DNA of 64,000 nt from Amoebidium appalachense (GCA_963693365.1 CAVNZM010000001.1:1426001-1490000); one strand, 5' to 3'. Shown: positions 1 through 9,326, numbered from the stretch's first letter. Made by a program: numbers and translations. Notes: generated by a model from the sequence alone, not told the origin.

Positions 1-404
1 TTTGAGAGTGTCGACTATTAGGAAATATATGTATTTAAATAAGTTTCTTTATAGAGACGAACATAAATATATATGTGAGTTAATAGTGACTAGATGTATA
101 ATTACTTAATTTATTTAAGTAAGAGTTTCTAAACTTTAGTTTAATCGGAAGTTGGAATGCGTATGCTCTGTCGGAATGTGTTTTTCTATCTTCTGATAGA
201 ACCGATTGGTTCTCCCTCTTTAGTTGTGATAAGATGATAAGTCACAAGTACAAAAAGGAACCGAGAGCACAATAAAGATTTGGTTGTTGTTTGAATCTTT
301 CAATGTCTCGTGAACAACTCCGATTGCCCTCTCATTAATGTGTTAGTCGTGTTTTACATGACACCTCTGTGCACTCTGCTCCCTTAGACCCGTACAAAAC
401 AACA
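1..404 (+). mobile_element. LTR of copia family A, 3' part, cut by window edge
   Basis: This is the downstream part of an LTR also found at 21268-22224, 35301-35628 plus 38408-38952, 45348-46232 and 48688-49585. It ends in ..AAAACAACA at 404, directly against the tyrosine-recombinase remnant on the minus strand, so it interrupts that element. The last 60 bases resemble the end of LTR family B, which sets the orientation. The upstream end lies outside the window, so a target duplication cannot be checked. Confidence 0.8.
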
Positions 405-1600
405 GTGAGGGGCAGGGCAGCTAGAGTGACGTTGACACCTCGGGCCTGTACATCCGTCTTGGAGGTTGGCAGGTGGAGGGTGGCATGGGACAAAGTACCG
501 GTGGGGGTGTAGCTGAAGGTCATGTCCTTCTGTTTAACGTGACGGCACGGGTCGAAGGAAGTTAGGGTTTTGGAGGTAAATTCCCCCAAACGGAGGAGAC
601 CACAGAAACCGACGATGAGGGCCGTCCATAGCCGTCGAGTGGCCGAGGAGGCCTTGGTGGGGCACTGGCTATGGAGTAGGCTGAGGTGGGAGGGCAGGAG
701 GGGCTCCCTGATGGATGATCGGGGTCGGATGTTGTGAGAAAGCTGCCATCTGCCCACCCCTCGGAGGAACCAGGCCAGAGACTTGTCGTGGGGGTAGGGA
801 GCAGGGAGGCCCATGTCGAGGTGGAGTCTGGTGATGGCCGAATTGTAGCCGGCCAAGGAAGAGGCCTGTACCCCTCGTTGGGCACACCAGGCGAGAAAAA
901 GCTGCACGGTGTGGGGGGAGGTCGGGAGGGAGGACCCGGCGGAGGATTGCAGCCGAGATGCCATACAAAAATCGATGAACACTTTTGCACCCGGGAGTAA
1001 AAGGCCCGAGAGTCGAGGTTGAGACTCAGGGCCTGGCATTCCTGCAGGGTAGTGGTGGCACGAAGCAGCTCGGCCGGAGCAAAGTGGGGAGCCAATCTGC
1101 CAGCGTTGCTCCGGAAGGGGAGATTTGGGGGGGGGGGGGGGGGTGAGCCCAGGGGATGGGATAGGAACTTGTGGACCCAGGAGGGGAAGGGGCAGGGCTC
1201 CGGTTGCAGGTAAGGTCGGAGTCGTCGGGCCCGGGGAAGTTGGTTACGAGAAATGGCATCGGCTAGAGGGTTGAGGGGTCCCGGTACGTAGGAGGCCTGT
1301 AACGTAAATTGGTATTTCATTTCCATGCGGGTGGTGAACCGAAGAAGTTTGGCCATCACAGGGTGGGGGGAAGACCGGGAGTGCAGGTCTAGGTTGGGGC
1401 CCACCCGAGAGGTGGAGGGGCCGCGATAGCCGATGTTGACACCGAATTCGACATCGTGGAGGCGCTGCGCGGCGAATGATTGGTCTGGGTAGGGGGCCAG
1501 CAGCTCCCGGAGGCGGGAGGTGTCAACGTGGTGCTGGGGCAGCGGGCGGGTCGCCGGGTCTGAGACTCGGGGGAAGGGGTGGTTAGCAAGGGTGGGCACC
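405..1600 (-). pseudogene. DIRS/Ngaro-like element copy 1: RT start, RNase H end and tyrosine recombinase, broken
   Basis: Read on the minus strand, this holds the beginning of a DIRS-type reverse transcriptase (an NIGYRGP stretch), then directly the end of its RNase H (YVPGPLNPLADAISR), then the N-terminal and middle parts of a tyrosine recombinase. The central RT with its YxDD motif is absent, so the copy carries an internal deletion. The recombinase contains the segment around its first catalytic Arg (GLLRLGEFTS) but is cut at 405 by the LTR before the HxxR and Tyr motifs, which survive in the second copy (36303-37340). Reading frames change several times, partly at G-runs, so no intact protein is encoded. 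The assignment rests on the RNase H tail and on the complete recombinase C-terminus of copy 2. Confidence 0.75.
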
Positions 1601-1616
1601 TTCGGGGAGATCCCTG

Positions 1617-1620
<4 letters not shown>

Positions 1621-1668
<48 letters not shown>
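1621..1668. repeat. Poly(G) tract, 48 bases
   Basis: An uninterrupted G run inside the DIRS-like element. The second copy has a G run at the matching place (37658-37691), so it is a property of the element that varies in length. It may form a quadruplex, and its length is prone to sequencing error. Confidence 0.95.
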
Positions 1669-1671
<3 letters not shown>

Positions 1672-1738
1672 CAGGGCCCCGGGGGGTTAGAGTAGGGCAG
1701 CTGGGCTCGAGGGAGGGTTTGCAGGGAGGGCAGCGGGG

Positions 1739-2026
1739 TTTTGGATTTTGTCCTGGTGCAGAGACTAGCGATCTTGCTGGCCTTGAGATCACAACCTAAC
1801 CACTGCCGATGGTTGTGATGACGCCAGTAAAGGCGTGCTGGATTTTACCCCACGAGAAGAGGATGAGATAAAATGATCCCGACGGGATTTGAACCCACGA
1901 CCCCTCTTTCTCCGGTCGAGTGCTCTACCAACTGAGCTACGAGATCGGTTAAGATCTCGCAGGCCACCAGCCAGATCATGATCTGATTCATGCAATCGGA
2001 CTGGATAACGATACCATCTTCCAACA
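1739..2026 (-). mobile_element. Solo LTR of the tRNA-bearing TRIM (family D)
   Basis: This 288-bp unit reads, on the minus strand, TGTTGGAAGATGG... to ...AAAATCCAAAA. It is flanked on both sides by CGGGG (1734-1738 and 2027-2031). The second DIRS-like copy has the same surroundings without the unit, near 37754-37768, which acts as an empty site. It matches the LTRs of the two complete TRIMs at 4941-5599 and 13211-13864, so it is most likely a solo LTR left by LTR-LTR recombination. Confidence 0.9.
1874..1946 (-). tRNA. tRNA-like sequence inside TRIM LTR (copy in solo LTR)
   Basis: A 73-nt cloverleaf-like unit: 7-bp acceptor stem (GATCTCG with CGGGATC), D arm GCTC/GAGC with A box TAGCTCAGTTGG, T arm with B box GGTTCAAATCC, discriminator A. 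The anticodon arm is defective: position 33 is C instead of T, base pair 30-40 is G with A, and in this copy 31-39 is also mismatched. The triplet at 34-36 would be GGA, but there is no long variable arm as in serine tRNAs. It is therefore a tRNA-derived Pol III unit rather than a working tRNA. Confidence 0.7.
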
Positions 2027-2355
2027 CGGGGCCCTGTGCAGGGGAAGCCCGAGCACGCCCGGGTGTGGGCGGACACAGAGTTAGAAGAAGGGGGGGGGGG
2101 GAGGGAGTGCTAGGTGAGTGTAAGGGGGGGAGGCTCGTGGGATGGGGGGGAAGTAACATTATGCGCAGTGGCCAGAATAACGTCTTTGTGTAGGGACATT
2201 TATTCTTGGCGCGCGCGGGCGCCGTAGTTGGCCTGCGAAAATTTTTACTCAGCCCTAGTGGCCCGATTTTTCCGAGCTCCGTGTCCTTGTACCCGTGTAT
2301 CCTAGCTCCTAGCCCATATGTTCTATCTGTGGGTGACTGTGGGTGTGCGTGTAGA
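2027..2355 (-). other. Non-coding spacer of DIRS-like copy 1
   Basis: G-rich sequence between the gag stop codon (2356) and the RT/recombinase remnant. It aligns with about 37760-38085 of copy 2. I see no open frame with recognisable content; two G-runs fall at about 2089-2101 and 2125-2150. Confidence 0.5.
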
Positions 2356-3514
2356 CTAGGCATTGTGCTTGCAGTCTTTGCCGGGGTGTGTGCCAGAGCA
2401 GAGCGGGCACACGTGGGAGAAGGGGCAGGGCTGCTTAGCGCAGGACCGACCGTTGATGTGGAAATTCCTGCAGTGTGTCGCGGGTAGATCCACGCGTCGG
2501 GCCGGTGGTGCCGGGCCGGGTTGCGGGCCAGGTTGGTTGGGGGTTTGTCCCCCGCCGGGCTTGTGGGGCGGCTCGAAGCCATCAAGACCACAGCCGGGCT
2601 TGGGGTACATGGGGCAGGCCGCGCTGGGGTGGTCGGGGAAGCCGCAGCGCTGATATGCGTCCGGGATGAGCAGAGTGGGTGGCAGGAGGAGTGGAGTTGG
2701 GCGAGCAGGTTGGGACACTCGATCGGGGCCCGACCCTGCTGGTGGGCAACTGTACGGGCGTACACGTCGTAGTTGTGGATCTGGGCCCACGGGTATCGGG
2801 TGCTGAGGCGAGTGATGTGCTGAGTCCAAAGTACGTCCTTGTCCGTGGGGAGGTCGAGGTGATGCTTGGCGGCCATGTAATGCGTCCAAGCTTGGATTCA
2901 AATGACGAGGGAACGCAGGGGAACGGGTTTGTCATTGTGAAAAGTCTCGATGCTGCCGTCGTTGGTCATGCGCAGCTGCTGACCTTTCTTGGATGGGGCC
3001 AGGAGGGCTGCGGGGGGTGAACTTATACAGGTCGACGAAGCGATTGGCGCGCAAATCTGCCAGTACATCCGCGGGGTGAAGCGGCAGTGTGCCTGGCTGA
3101 ATGTCGCCAGTGTTCTCACCTGTAATGGGGGGCGCGGGCAGGGCACGTAGGTCCAGGTCAGGGCCGAGATGCAGCCCCGGGGGAAACCTCCCCGGGGGCG
3201 GGGGGGGCGGCTGGGGGTGCGGGAGGGTCGCGGTTGGTGAGAGTGGCCAGGACGCCGGCCATCTGGGTGCTGAGGGCGGTGAGGGCGGCAAGGACGGCGT
3301 CCTGAGAAGTCATTGGCGGGGATGGCGGGGCCTGAGGAGGGACTTCAGGAGTAGAGGGGAGAGTAGCCGGAGGGTCCGTAGCGGTTAGGGCCTCCGGAGG
3401 CGCGTCAGTGCCCGCTGGAGCGTTGGTCAGCCTGTGGCGGAGGTCGCAGCGGGTCAGGCGCTTAGGTGCCGCGGCAGGGGCGGTGGCTGAGGCCTGGCGC
3501 TTTTTCGGCGGCAT
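2356..3514 (-). pseudogene. Gag-like gene of DIRS/Ngaro-like copy 1, frameshifted
   Basis: On the minus strand it starts with MPPKKRQASATAP at 3514, runs through a Pro/Ala-rich N-terminus, a middle part (ADVLADLRANRFVDLYKF), and ends with a Cys/His-rich nucleic-acid-binding module. That module has a knuckle-like CGFPDHPSAAC and, further on, CRNFHINGRSC, CPFSHVC and CPLCSGTHPGKDC, followed by a stop. CCCH plus CCHC combinations of this kind are typical of the first ORF of DIRS/Ngaro elements. At least three frame changes split it, so it is a remnant. The last part is repeated in copy 2 (38086-38400). Confidence 0.7.
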
Positions 3515-3517
3515 GCT

Positions 3518-3848
3518 GAAAATATAGCTGTAAAGCTGTAGGTGCTAAACACAGAAGATGTGTCTGTTGCTAAAAACTGTCGTGCTTATATAACTAAGGC
3601 TACCGATCTGAGCCAATCAAAATCGATCTAGTGTTATGTGAAATCTGATCCTGAGCCAATCAAACTCGGTCTAGTGATCTGTGGAATCTGATGTTTTAAT
3701 CGGCTAATAGGTGCCCGTATGCGGGCAGCCGAACGCGAGCTGCTAAAACACGAAACGAAGCCTACATGGTTATGTTGATATCGGACACCCATCCTACGTG
3801 TTTACCCAGAAAAATATTTATGTCAATAAAACTCCACAAATAAAACCT
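3518..3848 (-). repeat. 5' terminal repeat (A1) of the DIRS-like element
   Basis: This 331-bp block lies just upstream of the gag start and begins, on the minus strand, AGGTTTTATTTGTGG. The same block occurs at 35856-36186 downstream of the recombinase gene of copy 2, and both end at the same base on the AGGTTTTATTTG side. One copy before gag and another after the recombinase fits the A1..B1-A2-B2 split direct repeats of Ngaro/PAT elements. A TATATAA motif near 3585 could be part of a promoter. Confidence 0.7.
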
Positions 3849-4173
3849 TAACGGCAAGACTTAGAAGTTGAGTTTTACACATGTTTATTAGTTTGTTGTT
3901 GTTCGTTTCCTTTTCCGTTTTCCTTTCTTTCTTTCCTTTCTGTTCCTGTGTGCACAGATATCTTAGATCTGTTGTACACATCGAGCTATTAAGCCCGCGC
4001 ACACGTATTGTTGTTTGCGTCAATGTTTAAATATGTTGTCCAATCAGATCTCGTTATATTTCCCAAATATAGTAACCTACATTCCTCATTAATTCTACTC
4101 GATTCCTTTCCCATTCCATTCCTTTCTATCCTCATTCCTTTTCCTTCTTTTCCCACGACGTAGAATTGCTCTA
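3849..4173 (+). mobile_element. LTR B2, left half (split by element E)
   Basis: Related to the LTR of the complete copia at 51698-57385. It lacks the first bases because it abuts the DIRS-like end at 3848. It continues at 8266-8713 after element E; the 5 bases CTCTA at 4169-4173 are repeated at 8261-8265, which shows that E jumped into this LTR. Confidence 0.85.
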
Positions 4174-4780
4174 TGTCGTATCTACACACAGAGTGTATAC
4201 AAACTACTCTAACTATCTGCACGCTTAAAGGGGCTTGAAACCGTGTATACGTATAAACGTTTCTTTGAGTTGGGTGGGAAGCGAGTTTTTTGTGTTCTTA
4301 GAAGAACTTCGAAAAGCCCGCGACCCCGCGAGACACTTCACAGACACGCAGCCCACTGGCCAGACAAATACCACAGTGACATTCAGCCAATCACAACACT
4401 CCCTCCCCCACAGACTACACGCACTCCACACCATTGGCTACCGGCACCTCAGACACCCCTACAGCACTACAAGACGTACACAAGTTTACTCACAATACAT
4501 ATAAGCATACACACACGCGAGCAGGCAACATGGGTCTCGCCAAGCACACAGCAAGAAGCAATACAACATTTAACATGGAGAGTACGCAGAGGCGTGGAGC
4601 ATGCACGCGCGCAGCTTTAACAATCAGCCGCCGCCGCATCAGGTTCTCCCCATACCACTGATTAATCTCCTCATACCCCACTTAGACCCCGGCATCACTA
4701 TGCAAGAAAACCCCCGAAATTCACTCACCAAAACACAAAATATAGAAGCAAACTAATACGAATCAGCTCAGCACATGACA
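4174..4780 (-). repeat. 3' LTR of element E
   Basis: 607 bp, near-identical to 7654-8260. Its outer edge at 4173/4174 adjoins the TSD CTCTA. Confidence 0.9.
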
Positions 4781-5077
4781 ACTCCCCCCTCGCACAGAAA
4801 ATAACTGAGTTCCACCTCAGTAAAAACTACCTAAAAACAAAATAAAGTTATGTGCTGAGCGACTACTCAACTACCGCTAACCATGCAGGAAGCAACACAT
4901 AACATATAACATAAAACATATACATGCATCCACGCACCACTTTTGGATTTTGTCCTGGTGCAGAGACTAGCGATCTTGCTAGCCTTGAGATCACAACCTA
5001 ACCACTGCCGATGGTTGTGATGACGCCAGTAAAGGCGTGCTGGCTTTTACCCCAGCGAGAAGAGGATGAGAAAAAGA

Positions 5078-5150
5078 TGATCCCGACGGGATTTGAACCC
5101 GCGACCCCTCTATCTCCGGTCGAGTGCTCTACCAACTGAGCTACGAGATC
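5078..5150 (-). tRNA. tRNA-like unit in 3' LTR of TRIM 1
   Basis: 73 nt with intact acceptor, D and T stems, A box and B box. The anticodon arm has C33 and a G30/A40 mismatch, and the nominal anticodon is GGA. It is followed on the minus strand by five T residues. Same sequence as 5448-5520. Confidence 0.7.
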
Positions 5151-5229
5151 GGTTAAGATCTCGCAGGCCACCAGCCAATCATGATCTGATTCATGCGATC
5201 AGACTGGATAACGATACCATCTTCCAACA

Positions 5230-5310
5230 TCCCCACTCAGGACGAATCGCAGAATCAGGTTAGGGTGGACTGCCCCCTTAGTCCCCACTGAACCTCTGTT
5301 CATGCTACCA
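5230..5310 (-). other. 81-bp interior of TRIM 1 (PBS plus PPT only)
   Basis: Contains PBS TGGTAGCATGAACAG at 5296-5310 and PPT TGAGTGGGGA at 5230-5239 on the minus strand. In between there is a second GTGGGGAC motif and no open frame. Confidence 0.85.
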
Positions 5311-5447
5311 TTTTGGATTTTGTCCTGGTGCAGAGACTAGCGATCTTGCTAGCCTTGAGATCACAACCTAACCACTGCCGATGGTTGTGATGACGCCAGT
5401 AAAGGCGTGCTGGCTTTTACCCCAGCGAGAAGAGGATGAGAAAAAGA

Positions 5448-5520
5448 TGATCCCGACGGGATTTGAACCCGCGACCCCTCTATCTCCGGTCGAGTGCTCT
5501 ACCAACTGAGCTACGAGATC
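5448..5520 (-). tRNA. tRNA-like unit in 5' LTR of TRIM 1
   Basis: 73 nt; promoter boxes TAGCTCAGTTGG and GGTTCAAATCC are complete. Transcription from it would stop at the oligo-T just downstream, inside the LTR, so the full TRIM RNA must come from readthrough or from another promoter. Confidence 0.7.
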
Positions 5521-5604
5521 GGTTAAGATCTCGCAGGCCACCAGCCAATCATGATCTGATTCATGCGATCGGACTGGATAACGATACCATCTTCCAACAA
5601 CCAC

Positions 5605-6392
5605 CCCACCATGGTTAGTACCCAACCCAACCCCGAAACAAGGATAATATGAACCGCCACTGACGTTGCCCTGTAGATGCACCTCTGCCCCCGTCCACAA
5701 CCTGCACCCAAAACCCCATGCCCCTGGCACAATGTTATATCGAGTGGAACATAGCAACAGACATGATAACAGACACCATCCATACATCCACACTCAGCAT
5801 GCCCCATCCACAGAGAATTCCTAGCAAAACCTAACATGCTGTGACGAACACCTCCAGACTCATGTGACGTACACCTCCAGACTCTCCTGCTGGCCATTCC
5901 TCTACCCGACAAAGACTCCTACTACGTAGGTCCCGGTGGTTTGGGAATGCCTCCGCCCCAACCGTGCCCTACCCAGCGGTGTGTCTAAGGCCTACTGCTG
6001 CACTGGGCACCACAACACTACTCAACAACACTACGGGCAGCCACTCCAAAGGGCCTCAACACCAGGCCCAGGGCAGCCACTCCAAGGGGCCTCAGCACCA
6101 GGCCCTTTGACGACGGGGGTTCACAACAGTGGTGGCCTGCCACTGCCATGACTACACTTCGACCCCCCCCCAGCCCCCTCGTCAGAGGGCCGAGCTCCCA
6201 GACAGCAGCAGGACTTTCTATTCCACTGACCCTAACCACACACGTCGCCAACACAGGACTCATACACACGTCGAAAACGCCAGGCACCAGTAGAAAATAT
6301 GCCGAAAAATAACACAACTCCCATACAACAACAACAACCCAAGAGACGGCCTACCCTATAATAAAACCTTGAAGTTCATACCTGCAACACGG
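5605..6392. other. 3' untranslated part of element E
   Basis: Sequence between the gag stop and the TRIM insertion. It contains a short tandem duplication near 6040-6110 (a 36-40 bp unit around CCACTCCAAGGGGCCTCA). I see no gene. Confidence 0.5.
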
Positions 6393-7542
6393 TCACCGAC
6401 GTCCCCCACGACGGGGCTGTTTACACCACGCGTATGTGTGCCCCCGCTCCTTGCAGTTGTCGCAGGTGCCTGGGAAAGAGTCCGGCGCCGGCTCTTGCTG
6501 TCCCGCCCGACGACGCCAGCCTGGCCCATCATCCCGTTGTGGCCGTGGCTGGTAGGGCTGGTAGCGCCGTGGGGAGGGTGACCGCCGCCGGTCCCCTCTG
6601 AGGCCTCTGCCCTCCTCCCTCTCACGGTCCCGGTACCTGTCTCCTCTGTACCGGTCCCCCTCCTGGTCCTTCTCCTCCAGACGCTTGGTGAGCACAGCCA
6701 CCTGCTTCAAGAGAGCAGTGAGTGTAGGCGTGTCCTGCCCAGCCCCATGCTTTACCTCCATGACCTCAGCAGCATGCTTATCCCTCATAGCCAGCTTACT
6801 CTCAAACTGCGCTAAAAACCGCCTCTTCACCGCCCTCCACGCCAAGTCTACCTCATGCTGCTCTTCATGCTGAGCAAACAGCTCACCAAACTGACTGCTA
6901 TCTACAAACAGAGAGCGAGCGGCATGAAACTTTCCACGAGCATCATTCTCCAACCCAGCAAGAAACACAAGAGCACGAAAATTTTCTTCGAACAGCTCAA
7001 AGTGGGTTCTAGCTTCGGTCACAGACATGGTGAGGGGGGGGTAAGTAAACTTAGCTTGTCTGAGATCAGCGTCAAACTCCCGTCGTCGTCCGTCGTCCAG
7101 GTACTTGGCCACCGCCCTGTGCGTTGGCCGCTTCGTAGCGGGCGGCCAGCTGGAGTGCGGCCGGGTTGCGGGCTCCACCCGCCACTGTGCGGGCGTACGC
7201 AACCGTGCGCACAGAGTCTGACGGCTCGTCGGTAGGCAGTTGTGTGCTTTCAAGCACTTTCTGGAACTCCAGCATTGAGGAGCCCACCGTGTTCATGATG
7301 AGTGTGGCCATCCTTCGAGGGGTTTGGACGTCCTTCCCCTCAGTGGCTTCTGCTGGGCAAACGGCCCTGAGCTTGCTAAGCCACCTAGGGAGGGCAAGGT
7401 CCTTAGCGAGGACTAAGTCCCCTGTGATACTAGTCCTACTGCTCATGTTGCCTATGCCAACTGTTGCTAACTGTAGGTCTGTGTGTGCGTATGTTTCTTC
7501 TACCTCTAACCGTCGAAAAAGTCCTAAGTCAAAGCCACTCAT
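6393..7542 (-). CDS. gag: Gag protein of element E, one frameshift
   Basis: On the minus strand the protein starts MSGFDLGLFRRLEVEE at 7542 and runs to about 7120, where the frame changes once (..YEAANAQ then AVAKYLDDGRRREFD..). It continues to a stop at 6393. The second half has a capsid-like helical region (ARTHFELFEENFRALVF), a coiled-coil-like Glu/Lys segment, an Arg-rich linker, and a zinc knuckle CDNCKERGHTYAWC of the CX2CX4HX4C type near the C-terminus. That makes it a nucleocapsid-bearing Gag that would package RNA. No pol follows. The single frame change may be decay or a sequencing slip; no slippery heptamer is obvious. Confidence 0.75.
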
Positions 7543-7653
7543 AACCGTAGTAGTCCTGAAAAAAAAAACTAGGGGTGAAAGCAACAGCCCAGAAGGACTA
7601 ACCGTGCGTGTGCCCCCTCCCTGCAAAAAACTGCAGAGAAAGGGGGTGTAGCT

Positions 7654-8260
7654 TGTCGTATCTACACACAGAGTGTATACAAACTACTCTAACTATCTGC
7701 ACGCTTAAAGGGGCTTGAAACCGTGTATACGTATAAACGTTTCTTTGAGTTGGGTGGGAAGCGAGTTTTTTGTGTTCTTAGAAAACCTTCGAAAAGCCCG
7801 CGACCCCGCGAGACACTTCACAGACACGCGGCCCACTGGCCAGACAAATACCACAGTGACATTCAGCCAATCACAACACTCCCTCCCCCACAGACTACAC
7901 GCACTCCACACCATTGGCTACCGGCACCTCAGACACCCCTACAGCACTACAAGACGTACACACGTTTACTCACAATACATATAAGCATACACACACGCGA
8001 GCAGGCAACATGGGTCTCGCCAAGCACACAGCAAGAAGCAATACAACATTTAACATGGAGAGTACGCAGAGGCGTGGAGCATGCACGCGCGCAGCTTTAA
8101 CAATCAGCCGCCGCCGCATCAGGTTCTCCCCATACCACTGATTAATCTCCTCATACCCCACTTAGACCCCGGCATCACTATGCAAGAAAACCCCCGAACT
8201 TCACTCACCAAAACACAAAATATAGAAGCAAACTAATACGAATCAGCTCAGCACACGACA
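7654..8260 (-). repeat. 5' LTR of element E
   Basis: 607 bp. Its outer edge at 8260/8261 adjoins the second TSD copy CTCTA. Confidence 0.9.
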
Positions 8261-8265
8261 CTCTA

Positions 8266-8713
8266 TGTTCACCAACTATTAGGAATACTTATATTTAGAC
8301 GTGTTATGTTAAGAACATGTATAAATATATGATGTGAACTAATACCTACATATGTGGTTTCATTTTGTTAAATGTTTCCGTACTTTCATTAGAAGATTAC
8401 TTTCATTAGGAGATTGCGTTTTATCCTCTATGTGTCGACAGGCATTTCGATCGATGTATTTTACCCTCATAGTTTTCGTCTTTCTGATTGGATAAAAGAG
8501 TTTTCGTTCTTTTGATTGGCTTATCGATTTCACATTCCTGAGTATAAAAGGAACTTCATTTTGAAATAAATGTCAAGCAGTTGAATTCATTTCCTATGGT
8601 CCCAGAAATCGTTCCACGTCTCCGGTTGTGTTTCTCCCGTGTGTCTCTGTGTTATGTATATCATAACACCCATCTGTGCTCTCTGCTTCTCCGTTTACCC
8701 ACACAAAACAACA
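8266..8713 (+). mobile_element. LTR B2, right half
   Basis: Continues the LTR interrupted by element E. It contains the TATAAAAGG box near 8543 and AAATAAAT near 8562, and ends ..CACACAAAACAACA at 8713. It is followed not by a leader but directly by a fragment of the polyprotein linker, so the element beyond it is deleted. Confidence 0.8.
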
Positions 8714-8990
8714 CCGATCCCCGACACCACTGCCACCTCGACTACCCCACCCCCCACCGTTGACACTGAAGATGACGTTTGCCTGGTGGTACTCTGGCCC
8801 CCCTCCTGCTGTTGTCGTTCCACCGACACCCCCCCCCCACCGGCCCCCCTGCTCCCGTGCCCGTCCAGCCTGCCGACATCCATCCAGCCCCTGGCAACGT
8901 CACTCCCATCCGGCCCGGCTCCCCCGACATCTTCCACTCGGCCCCGTCAAGCCCGGAGGTTGCTCCCCCTGCAATACCGAACTTCCAAGT

Positions 8991-9027
<37 letters not shown>

Positions 9028-9115
9028 TCTCCACCCCCCCTGGTTCCTGCACCCCGTCGTTCTGCCAGTCTGCAGGGCAAGGTTGGCCTTCAAGTCACCA
9101 CTGACATATACTAAT
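8714..9115 (+). pseudogene. Copia fragment: linker between integrase and RT
   Basis: A Pro/Ser-rich stretch including TVDTEDDVCLV, FHSAPSSPE and PAPRRSASLQGKVGLQ, matching the minus-strand fragment at 42861-43272. It contains a poly(C) tract at about 8994-9026. There is no catalytic domain and it is not an intact gene. Confidence 0.65.
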
Positions 9116-9326
9116 CCGTCTCAGCAGATCAGCCTAAGTCTACGATCGAGATCGGGGGGGGGGGGGGGGGGGGGGGGGTGGCCCGGGTCCACAGATCATC
9201 AAGATCAAGTCCGGGGCCTCAAGATAGCTGTACAGCTGCGTGCATCTTGCCTCTGCCGGAGCAGGGCAGGACCACGTCAGCCGGGGCAGCCGACCAATAG
9301 AATTCTAATTAGTGTGTAGGATAGAT
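9116..9326. other. Unassigned, G-run
   Basis: A G-run at about 9156-9178, then sequence with no recognisable feature up to the gap. Confidence 0.4.

Larger units (their letters stand above)
4941..5599 (-). mobile_element. Complete TRIM (family D) with a tRNA-like gene in each LTR
   Basis: 659 bp: LTR 5311-5599, interior 5230-5310 (81 bp), LTR 4941-5229, with TSD ACCAC at 4936-4940 and 5600-5604. Read on the minus strand the LTR runs TGTTGGAAGATGG to AAAATCCAAAA. The interior starts with the PBS TGGTAGCATGAACAG (5296-5310), whose first eight bases match the complement of a typical initiator-tRNA-Met 3' end. It ends with the PPT TGAGTGGGGA (5230-5239), and no protein is encoded. Each LTR carries the 73-nt tRNA-like unit at LTR positions 80-152, followed by TCTTTTTC, a Pol III stop. 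LTR architecture, PBS, PPT and 5-bp TSD separate it from a tRNA-derived SINE. The PPT and TGTTGGAA start match copia families A and B here, which suggests movement by copia proteins. Confidence 0.93.
4174..8260 (-). mobile_element. Complete gag-only LTR retrotransposon E
   Basis: Two 607-bp LTRs (4174-4780 and 7654-8260) differ at roughly six positions, so the insertion is fairly young. It is flanked by the 5-bp TSD CTCTA. The LTRs start TGTCRTG and end ..CGACA on the minus strand. A polypurine tract, GAGGGGGGAGT on the minus strand, sits just inside the 3' LTR (4781-4791). The only gene is a gag (6393-7542); there is no protease, integrase or RT, so it must be moved in trans. The region 3' of gag carries the TRIM insertion 4941-5599. 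Confidence 0.9.

Noticed and set aside
4243-4620. 125-codon frame repeated at 7723-8100
   Set aside because: Both lie at the same place in the two LTRs of element E; the identity reflects the LTRs, not a gene pair.
5078-5150. Functional serine tRNA (anticodon GGA)
   Set aside because: C at position 33, a mismatch in the anticodon stem and no long variable arm; all copies lie inside LTRs.
4941-5599. Two tandem tRNA-derived SINEs
   Set aside because: PBS and PPT lie exactly between the repeats, one TSD surrounds the pair, and the same pair layout recurs at 13211-13864.
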